This document shows positions 56,087 to 64,000 of a DNA stretch of 64,000 nt, piece after piece (positions within the stretch are counted from its first letter, which is position 1; each line of letters starts with the position of its first letter). This stretch comes from Microplitis mediator (taxonomy: Eukaryota > Arthropoda > Insecta > Hymenoptera > Braconidae). The translations under genes were made by a program, and so were the position numbers. The stretch spans positions 22,980,082 through 23,044,081 of the forward strand of contig NC_079974.1 of NCBI RefSeq assembly GCF_029852145.1, written 5' to 3'. Under the pieces are notes generated by a model that saw only the letters and a program-made list of their open reading frames with translations, was not told the origin of the DNA and made no database searches.

Positions 56087-57433
56087 GATGAAAATAAAAA
56101 TGACTGCACTTTTGCGAACAATTTTTATAACTTATTTTTGAATAATTCATACACTTTTTTGTTATCGATTTTTATATAATTTACCTATCATATATGTTGG
56201 TTTAAATTATTAACGCACATATGTTACTACTGTAATATATATTTAACTCAATATTTACTATTGCAGTAAATCTATTTTTTGACACACGAGGTGTTGAATT
56301 TTTAATGTATTCATTTCTAAATCAATTGAGTTCAATATCCTTTAGAAATCTTTTCTTTCACATTCCGACAAAATAGGAGCCTCAAAAAAAAAAAAAAAAT
56401 TTGGAAAATCCAAAAGTGCACGACTCGTAATGCTCATATATTATGAAATGATAAATAACAATAAAAAAATGGCGGGAAGTGCGAATAAATTTAAAATATA
56501 TACAATTCTCTTTCATTGAAACTTGTCATGTTTTTTTTTTTTTTTTTTATTATATTAGTATTTTTTTATAATTATAAAAGAACTTATTCAAAATATCTCG
56601 ATTAATAACAAAAAAAAAAATAAACGTAAATAAAAACAAAAATAAAAAAAAATTGAATTGAAAAAATTCAGGCCTACCAATTAGCAAAAAAAACAGCTGT
56701 TCCAGGACGGTAATGCGCAAGCGCCCCTGGTGGAATAAATATACGTATAATGTATAGATATATCACCATCCATGTTAATTTTACATAGATATATATAGAT
56801 ATAGTTATACAGCCTTTTTTGTTCTTTTATTAATTGTAATTAAACGACACTGAGTTACCTAGCCATTTGCAATAGGAGACCCACAATTATTTCAAAGAAT
56901 TTTTTTAAAAAAAATTTGATTCAATTACTGCATTTTTTCGCAAGTTATCGTGTATACGGGATTCGTACTTGACGGATAGGAAATTTTTTAAAACTATTTT
57001 TGATGTTTTTTCCGTTTTTATTCAACTAAACAAATTTTTGAAAAGTATGGAATTAATCTCCATTAAATTTTCTTCAAAATAGTATGCGAACCATCTTAAT
57101 TCCGTAAACTAACAAGGGTATAATAATTGATTAGTTACCGAAGTGAGGCGAAAAAAAATTTTTCGATCGTAAAGCACGAACGAGTCGTGCAAAATTTTAA
57201 AAATTTGTTATTTTAATGCTTCTAATAAAATTTAATAATTTTGTAAGGGGTATAAAATTACAAAGTAAAAATTTAAAAATAATTTTGAAAGTAATGTTTC
57301 AATATAAATTTTGTTAGACAGTGTATCATTTCCCCTCAATTCGGTTTTCCTACTACACTCAGTGGAATTTACTCGCGCATGCGCGTGAGCCGTTACTATA
57401 AGTCAGCTGTTTACATGCACATCGATATACTTA
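56087..57433. other. Intergenic between PLCXD-D and PLCXD-E
   Basis: AT-rich, with a poly(T) run at 56530-56548. A small GC-rich imperfect hairpin CCAGGACGGTAATGCGCAAG / GCGCCCCTGG lies at 56702-56731. CGCGCATGCGCGTGAGCCG is at about 57373. No open frame of interest. Confidence 0.4.
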
Positions 57434-57744
57434 TACAGTCGACTCTGTCTAAAGGTTCTCTGCCTAAAGGTTCCCGCTGTCTATAGGTTCCAGGATACAT
57501 TGCTTAAAGGTTCCCGGATATTCCCCCACCCGCTTTCTCGAGTGACGAATCACAATTCAGTTTTCGAGCGCTAACTTAAAATGCACATTTTTTTGAGGTT
57601 ATGTTTACTGCGCAATGTGCTCGTTTTAGCGTGCGCCTCAGCGCTCGAGGGGAATATATTGTAGGGGAAGTGCTGATGGTGGGGAGGGAACCTTTAGGCA
57701 ATGGGTCTGTCCCGACGTGGAACCTTTAGACAGAGTCGACTGTA
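57434..57744. mobile_element. TACAGTCGACTCTGTCTAAA element, copy 2
   Basis: TACAGTCGACTCTGTCTAAA (57434) is mirrored by TTTAGACAGAGTCGACTGTA (to 57744), a perfect 20-bp TIR. Relative to the copy at 51192-51449 the interior is inverted (CCCACCCGCTTTCTCGAG here versus CTCGAGAAAGCGGGTGGG there). It carries extra sequence (GTTCCCGCTGTCTATAGGTT, GCGTGCGCCTCAGCGCTC). Confidence 0.9.
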
Positions 57745-57802
57745 GATAGTAAGACTGCGCATGCTTCTATTTCAAATAGCTCAACCTTTTGAGAGTAGAA
57801 GG

Positions 57803-57868
57803 GGTACCTCTCTAAGATATTTTTCCTGGAACCAGAGCCCCGAGTCTGATATCTTAGCGAGGGAGCAC
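57803..57868. repeat. Short inverted repeat
   Basis: GGTACCTCTCTAAGATAT and GATATCTTAGCGAGGGAGCA are imperfect complements around a 27-nt spacer. It lies just downstream of PLCXD-E and could be a mini foldback element. Confidence 0.5.
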
Positions 57869-57882
57869 TGCATTGAACAAAT

Positions 57883-60778
57883 TTAATATCCATTGAGTTT
57901 TTTTGAACGTTCTAAGTTACTTTGTATGCTAACTTCGACAATTCCAGTGGCATCAATGAAATCAACAGCGACAATATTTGCACTTTCACAGTATTTTTGG
58001 TTGTATCGGGCGGTTAAAAATGGTCCAGCTTCGACACCGAGTTGACGCAATGACTTGCTGCCTCGGCCAAAATAGTAAGCCGCAGCATCGGCTATTATCA
58101 TCGAACTGTCTAATGTTACTTCAGCCATCACGGCTCTTAGACAAATATCTATCAGGTCCATTCTATAAATATTTACAACACTCTTTTGAAATGGTATCGC
58201 ATTATAAATCTATTTGTTAAATGTAGACAACGCGATAACTTACGGACAATGATCCACAGATACATTTTCAGCTTTATTAAGAAAATCATCGAGTTGTGAG
58301 AGACTTCTAACGTCACCCCACTGTTGAGGTATTCTGCTCCAAAGGCGATACGGCCCACTGGGTGAAATGAAGTGGTAACTTAGAATAAGTCTGTTATTAC
58401 TTTTCCATAAATCACCCATAGTAGCTTGATCGGCGGAAAAAAATGAGTCGAAGTAATCAGAAAATTCTCTTGCAATGTAATCCAAAAATTTTGTATGATC
58501 TCTTATAGAATAAAATCCTGTGTAAAAACAATTATCATTACACATTGTTCGTCTTTCATCAAAATCTGAGAATATATAAAACGAACCTCGAGGAAATTCT
58601 TTAAAACTAATAATTACTATTTCATTAGTATGATTCATAAAATCTTTTATGTCCTTAATTATTTTATCAAAAGGTTGCATTTGAAATGTCCCGTGACAAA
58701 CCCAATACTCAATGTTATAAACGCAGGGTCTTATGTCCAAATAACGTACTCCGGAGATCAATTGATCTAAAACACTTCTGTCCTGTGAAAAAAAATTAAT
58801 TATTGCTGCCCAAGTATTTTTGATAATTCATTTTTATAAATGGCTAGTTTTTTACTTGTGTTACTGTGTATCTTTGAAGGATTGTTTGAGATATTTCTTC
58901 GCTGTATGATCCAGAATTATGGGTCCCTGGGATAAATAAATCACTGAGTCTCATGTTCATCAGCTGCAATTTGTGTTTACTCATCCAGTCAGGGTGTGTT
59001 GATAAGCAGGACATTTTTTTGATTGTATCATTTCTTAGCCAAGCTCCATAGTATCCTAATCTCGATCAATTTATAAATTATAGTTTTATAACGCGGTCAA
59101 GTAAAAAATTTCATGCAGTAGTAAACTGCACATCTAGGGAAGAAAGCAGGGCATAATTTGATAAAAATATGGCGTGGATTTGGACGTTTTATCTTTCTCC
59201 TACACGGAGAGAAAATTATGGCAGCGGTTCCCATAATTTTGAGAAAATTTTTCCTATACCATCATAAGAATTACGACCATAAATTATGGGAGCGGTTCCT
59301 ATAATTATAGGAATGTTTCACATAATTATAGGAATAGTTCCTATAATTATGGGAATGATACCCATAACACTATAGGAATGGTTCCTATAATTATAGGAAT
59401 GGTTCCTATAATTATAGGAATGGTTCCTATAATTTATAGGAATACTTTCTATAATATTATAGGAACCATTCCCATAATATTATGGGAATGGTTCCTATAA
59501 TAGTATGGGCATGATTCCCATAATGCAATTGGAATGGTTCGTATACCATTATGGGAATCATTCCCATAATATTATGGGAATAGTTCCCATACTATTATAG
59601 GAACCATTCCTATAATATTATGGGAATGGTTCCCATATTATCATGAAAAAATTAATTTAAAGAAGTGTGGTAATCACTTCTACAATACACAGAAATATTA
59701 TTAAACATAAAAACAAAAATTCAAACATTGAAAAAAAATATCGTATTTGGCAAAAAAACATTAAAATTTTTAACAAGAATTTTTTGTCAGCACAAAACAT
59801 TCAAGAAAATTCAAATTTTGGGAAATTTCTACACTATTGTGCAAAAAAAAAATTTTATGATATTAAAGGGATGGTTCCCATAACATTATGGGAATAGTTC
59901 CCATAATATTATAGGAATAGTTCCTATACCAATATGGGAACCATTCCCATAATGGTATGGGAACTATTCTCATACTATTATGAGGATGACTACCATCCCT
60001 ATAGTAGTATAGGTACTATTCCCATACCATTATGGGAACCATTCCCATAATGCATAGCAAAACTTCCCATAATTTTCTTTCCGTGTATACTATTTTTTAC
60101 CAGACCTGCACCTAAAAATTTTAATTTCTTTCTCTGTTCGCAGGAAGAATGACAATACACTGATTTTTATTGCCGTTTTCTAATGAAAGAAAAGAACGAC
60201 TTTCTTCCCTCTGATTGGCGCAGGAATTTAAACTTTCGGTGCAGGTATGGTAAAAAAATTTCTACAAGGTATTATGGCTACTCCATTGAGTTTGATTCTT
60301 CCCATTTGATTATAAATGAAGAATTTCATGAAAAATGGACAATTTGAAATAAAAAATCACTGCCATGATTTGATTGATAATAACGAACCCGGAAAACTGA
60401 GGTCACTAAACTTAAAAATAATTTTTTTTTACCTAGACATTGTTCAACGTAAATCAAATCCGATGAATAGTTCACTTTCGTTGGCATTACTCCTGTATTT
60501 ATAGAACCACTAAAGTCCGTGGGGTAATGCTTAAAAATAGGTATCAATGCATCTAGTTCTGGATCGTTGTAATAAAGTATCAAAGTGTCACCTTCATCGA
60601 AATCCTCAACGAACCAATAAATAGCGATCTGGCCTCTAATCAGTGGACTATCATCTAATGTCGAGTAAAATAATATTATTTGTGCGGTGTCAAACTCTTC
60701 TTCTCCGTAGTACGAATTCGCGGATCTCAAAAAAATTATTAAAATCGAAATTAACCCGCGGACACCCGTGAGCTCCAT
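57883..60778 (-). CDS. PLCXD-E: secreted PI-PLC X-domain protein
   Basis: Five exons: 60433-60778, 58856-59055, 58587-58782, 58244-58517, 57883-58162; 1296 nt, 431 aa. Signal peptide in MELTGVRGLISILIIFLRSA; the N-terminal module ends SDLIYVEQCLG. Histidines are in LFIPGTHNSGSYSEE (about 161) and YWVCHGTFQMQPF (about 212). Exon 4: MGDLWKSNNRLILSYHF, QQWGDVRSLSQLDDFLN. Exon 5: MAEVTLDSSMIIADAAAYYF, GRGSKSLRQLGVEAGPFL, NIVAVDFIDATGIVEVSI. The 69-nt third intron has no stop in frame and an unusual GTTCGT donor, so its retention would add 23 residues (GSFYIFSDFDERR...) without a frameshift. Intron 1 (1377 nt) contains the large palindromic element 59201-60087. Closest to PLCXD-F, judging from exon 5 and intron 2. 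Confidence 0.9.
59201..60087. mobile_element. TACACGGAGAGAAAATTATG element, copy 2, in intron 1 of PLCXD-E
   Basis: The same ends, palindrome blocks and unique core as 39035-40005, in the same orientation. It is about 85 bp shorter because several GGAATGGTTCC units are missing. Core text such as AAAGAAGTGTGGTAATCACT is unchanged. High similarity suggests recent mobility. Confidence 0.9.
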
Positions 60779-60966
60779 CGTTCTGTTTATTAAACTTGAG
60801 ACACTAAAAAAACACTAAAATTTTTATTTCCATTCAATATCCGTCCAAAAGTTGTTTTTTCTTCACGATACAAATGTCATTGCTCGAATACTCTAATTTT
60901 AATCTAAATGGTTATAAACATTTAACGACAGGTAAATTTAATGACCAATTAAACTAGTTTATTTTA
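60779..60966. other. 5' flank of PLCXD-E
   Basis: Short AT-rich stretch between the ATG of PLCXD-E and the next repeat. It probably contains the promoter and 5' UTR, but no motif is clear. Confidence 0.35.
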
Positions 60967-61367
60967 AACTTGCCGCTAAGAAAATTGTAAATTTTCAAAA
61001 ATTCGGGAAGTTATTGGTTTCGGTCCGATTTACGAAAATCGAATTTTCATCAGATGTCGACGTTTTGAGGTCCTAGGAAGCTATCCTGACTAATTTCAAT
61101 GTCCGACTGTATGTATGTATGTATGTACGTACGTACGTAAATACCTGTATCTTTTGAACGGATGAACCGATTTTGAACTTTAAGATGTCATTCGACGCGG
61201 CTTGTCAATATCTTGAAGCTGTGAAAAACTGAGCTTGATCGGTAGGGCTCAATCAGAGATATTTTCGAAAAGAACGGCATACAAAAGTATTTTCGAGCTT
61301 GAAGAACTCGAAAATGTATTTACGACAAAGTTTTCGAGCTCAAGGAGCTCGAAAACAGCGGGACGTT
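60967..61367. mobile_element. AACTTxCCGCT-TIR element, short copy
   Basis: AACTTGCCGCTAAGAAAATT (60967) through AACAGCGGGACGTT (to 61367). Shares with 25900-26635 the opening hairpin, GGTCCTAGGAAGCTATCCTG, a GTAC/GTAT run, GAACGGATGAACCGATTTTG, CGACGCGGCTTGT and the GAGCTCGAAAACAGCGGG right end. It lacks about 330 internal bp. Confidence 0.82.
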
Positions 61368-61480
61368 TTAGGGCTGGTCTACAAAATTGACCGATAGACA
61401 GATTTTTTGTTTATTATGGTCCTCTAGTGGAAGAAACCAAAGGAAATCCTACGAAAAATTTTACTTTCGAGTTCATACCC

Positions 61481-61878
61481 ATTCGAAAATGGGTGAACAT
61501 GGGTGAACATTGGGGAACATGGGGAAACATGGGGAACATTGGTGAACATGGGGAAACATGGGGAACATTGGGGAAAATGGGGGAACATTGGTGAACATTG
61601 GTAAACATTGGTGAACATTGGGGAAAATGGGGGAACATGGAGAACATTGGGGAACATGGGTGAACATTGGGGAACATGGGGGAACATTGAGGAACATGGG
61701 GGAACATTGGTGAACATTGGTGAACATTGGTGAACATGGGGAACATTGGTGAACATTGAGGAACATGGGGGAACATTGGTGAACATTGGTGAACATGGGG
61801 GAACATTGGTGAACATGGGTGAACATTGGTAAACATTGGTGAACATTGGGGAAAATGGGGGAACATTGGTGAAATCAA
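61481..61878. repeat. GGGAACATTGGTGAACAT minisatellite (12-13 bp unit)
   Basis: About 400 bp of GGTGAACATTGG / GGGGAACATGGG-type units. Because most units are 12 bp, all three minus-strand frames stay open over 350 bp or more, reading MFTNVHQCSPMFPHV-type repeats. These are products of the repeat; no start context, splice sites or domain supports a gene. Confidence 0.92.
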
Positions 61879-62343
61879 GGTTGGTAACTTACATTATTGA
61901 ATGAAAAAATGTTTAAAATTTATTTACCTTAGATGGTAACTATCATAATTTCTGATGGTAACTGTTACCATCTGGATTATAAATATAACTATCCAGAGTA
62001 TTAACAATAATTAATTCTGGTTAACATGCAGGATCGTAACAATTATTATAAATATGGTAATTGTTACGATCTAGATGATTTATACAATCATCTAGATACC
62101 CTGCTTAAACAAAACGCTTTACTCAATGATGAATGTATATCTATATAGTAGTAAAATTGAATCGTTCTGAATCGTTTCTTTCAATCAGGGTAGTATTCAC
62201 TACTATCGAATTGCTGGTAAAAATTTTTACCATAACTAGATAGTAATTCCTATTATTTAATTTTCTCAGTGTAGCAATGAATATTACTCAACACCATTTC
62301 AAAATATCTTAGTAATACGTTTGAATTAACAATAAATATAAAT
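61879..62343. other. Intergenic downstream of PLCXD-F with small inverted repeats
   Basis: GATGGTAACTGTTACCATC (about 61953) and GATCGTAAC ... GTTACGATCTAGATGATT (62032-62085) are palindromic motifs. CTAGATACCCTGCTTAAAC and TTCAATCAGGGTAG look like ends of CCCTG-type elements. No gene is supported. Confidence 0.45.
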
Positions 62344-63575
62344 TTAACGTCTATGAGGATTTTCGGCTCGCATTAAGTTGCTTCGTATGGCAAGTTCAAC
62401 AATTCCACTAGCGTCAATAAAATCCACCGCGACAATATTCGCAGACCCAGAGTGGTCATCGTTGTACCAGCCTGTAATAAGTGGTCCAGCTTCGACGCCA
62501 AATTCACGCAATGATTTTCTACTTTGGCCAAAATAGTAAGCCGCAGCATCGGCTATTATCATCGAACTGTCTAACGTCACTTCAGCCATTACAGCCCTCA
62601 GACAATCAATCAGAAAGTGTTCTCTATTAATAGTTAACAATCTCTTTTACAATAGTTCTAAATTTTGATCTAAAATTTTGTTTCAAATAGACAAATTGAT
62701 AACTTACGGGCAATAATCCCGAGTTACATTTTCAGCGCGATTAATGTAAGCATAAAGTTCTGGTATACTTCTAACATTACCCCATTCTTGAAGTATTCTC
62801 GCCCATAGGTAATGTGAATCGTGGTTGATCCTGCCACGGTAACTTAAAATAAGTCTTTTACCATGTGACCAGAAATCACCTAAAGTCAGTTTCTGAACGA
62901 ATGTTGATTTGTAACGATAAGCTTCTAACTCTTTACTAATGAACGTCAAAAATTCAATATAATCTTTAACAGAATAAAACCCTGCAAGAAACGAAAAATA
63001 TTTCATCTTTGACAATTTAGGGCTTTGGTGTAAAGCTTTGGGCTTTGAATTGAATCATATTCATTTGCAAATATTTGAATGCTGTGAACATATATATGAA
63101 ACTAACCGAGAGGAAATTCCTTGAAACTGACAATAACTATTTCATCTGTATTTTTCATGAACTCTTTTATGTCTTGAAGTATTTGATCGAGAGGTTGCAT
63201 TTTAAATGTCCCGTGACAAACCCAGTATTCGTTGTCATGAATGCAGGGTCTTATGTCCAAATATCGTGCCCCGGAGATCAATTGGTCCAAGACACTTCTG
63301 TCCTGTTTGAAAAAATCAATTATTGCTGTCCAAGTATTTTTGATAATTCATTTTTATAAATGGGCAATTTTTTACTTGTGTTACTGTGTATCTTTGGAGG
63401 ATTGTTGGAGGTAATTCTTCGCTGTATGATCCAGAATTATGGGTCCCTGGGATAAATAAATCCCCGATTGCCATATCCATCAGCTCCACTTTGTGTTTAC
63501 TCATCCAATCAGGGTGTGTTGACAGGCAGGCCTTTTTTTTAATTGTATCATTTCTTACCCAAGCTCCATAGTATC
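62344..63575 (-). CDS. PLCXD-F: PI-PLC X-domain protein, exons 2-5 (exon 1 outside window)
   Basis: Exons 63376-63575, 63107-63302, 62708-62981 and 62344-62623 (stop) match the paralogues in length and phase. Exon 2 opens after a TTAG acceptor with GYYGAWVRNDTIKKKACLST and contains LFIPGTHNSGSYSEELPPT. Exon 3: ARYLDIRPCIHDNEYWVCHG. Exon 4: LGDFWSHGKRLILSYRGR, LQEWGNVRSIPELYAYIN. Exon 5: MAEVTLDSSMIIADAAAYYF, NIVAVDFIDASGIVELAI, ending ENPHRR. Both catalytic histidines are present. The signal-peptide exon ending in ...YVEQC is not found between 63576 and 64000. Intron 1 exceeds 425 nt and contains the start of a TIR element at 63886, so exon 1 probably lies beyond the right edge; loss of exon 1 cannot be excluded. 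Confidence 0.85.
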
Positions 63576-63885
63576 CTAATCTCGAAAAATTTATAAATTA
63601 TAGGCGAACTAAGACTCTGAGTCTAATGAAGCTGAGAAATTAATGAACTTTTTTTTTTTTACTAAAAGCAAAAACTTTTTTCCCTTTTATTTATAATCTC
63701 AGAGAAATTAGACCGATTTCCACAGGTCATTTGAAGTAATTATTCTTTTTTATTTTCTTAATTTTTAGTCAGAGTGGGGTAGCGTCAAAAAATAAAGACA
63801 CAGAAAACAAAGAACCCGATGAAAAATGATTTTATACAATTGTATAAAATTATATACAAAAAATGGCCCGATCCAATTGTATACA
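63576..63885. other. Putative intron 1 of PLCXD-F
   Basis: AT-rich. TTTTATACAATTGTATAAAATT (split here as TTTTATACAATTGTATAAAA) at 63831 is a perfect 20-bp palindrome just before the TIR element. No exon 1 module is seen. Confidence 0.45.
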
Positions 63886-64000
63886 CACTGAAAAAAAAGT
63901 TTTTTTCCACCTTGAAAATTTTTCCCTCCCGTAAAGAACCTGGTATTCTAGTTTTTAAAATACCAAAGTTTTTTTCCCACACTAATAAGTATTCTGATTG
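63886..64000. mobile_element. Start of a second copy of the CACTGAAAAAA element (28643-31340), cut by the window edge
   Basis: CACTGAAAAAAAAGTTTTTT then CCACCTTGAAAATTTTTCCC matches the reverse complement of 31226-31340 over the whole available 115 bp, with only a few differences. It includes AGAACCTGGTATTCTAGTTT and CCCACACTAATAAGTATTCT. Confidence 0.88.

Noticed and set aside
61414..61878. Three overlapping minus-strand frames of 117-154 codons rich in Met-Phe-Pro-Cys
   Set aside because: They are the product of the 12-13 bp minisatellite; no start context, splice sites or domain.

Overview
The window looks like nuclear DNA of a parasitoid wasp (Hymenoptera). It is AT-rich, has spliceosomal introns and is packed with short terminal-inverted-repeat (TIR) elements. 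It carries an ankyrin-repeat gene with a C-terminal PRANC domain; outside poxviruses and Wolbachia, that architecture is known mainly from parasitoid wasps. The taxonomic call is inference. No prokaryotic operons, rRNA genes or CRISPR arrays were seen.

Layout. 1-1874 (minus): 5' part of the cyclin H gene (three exons, running off the left edge). 2638-3125: a TTAA-flanked foldback element whose two arms resemble the cyclin H exon 2/intron 2/exon 3 junction region. 3802-5164 (minus): a predicted four-exon gene for a small repeat protein I do not recognise. 5948-7645 (minus): the intronless ANK-PRANC gene. 7.9-11.3 kb: several TIR elements. 11.7-44.6 kb: about 33 kb without a convincing coding exon. 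This desert holds a candidate plus-strand promoter and first exon, two candidate 5' exons that end exactly in ATG before a GTGAGT donor (one tandemly duplicated), a 118-bp satellite, GC-richer islands, and many nested TIR elements, including two triple-nested stacks.

44.6-63.6 kb (minus): a tandem array of five genes for secreted PI-PLC X-domain (PLCXD-like) proteins, here called PLCXD-B to PLCXD-F. Each complete copy has five coding exons with identical phases (1,0,1,2). Exon 1 carries a signal peptide and an N-terminal extension. Exon 2 carries the first catalytic histidine (GTHNSGS), exon 3 the second (CHG), and exons 4-5 the rest of the barrel. All copies keep both histidines. Most intron-length differences are explained by TIR elements in different introns of different copies. 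PLCXD-F lacks exon 1 inside the window.

Gene models rest on reading-frame and splice-phase consistency worked out by hand. Element boundaries come from visible inverted repeats and, where seen, target-site duplications. No database search was possible.
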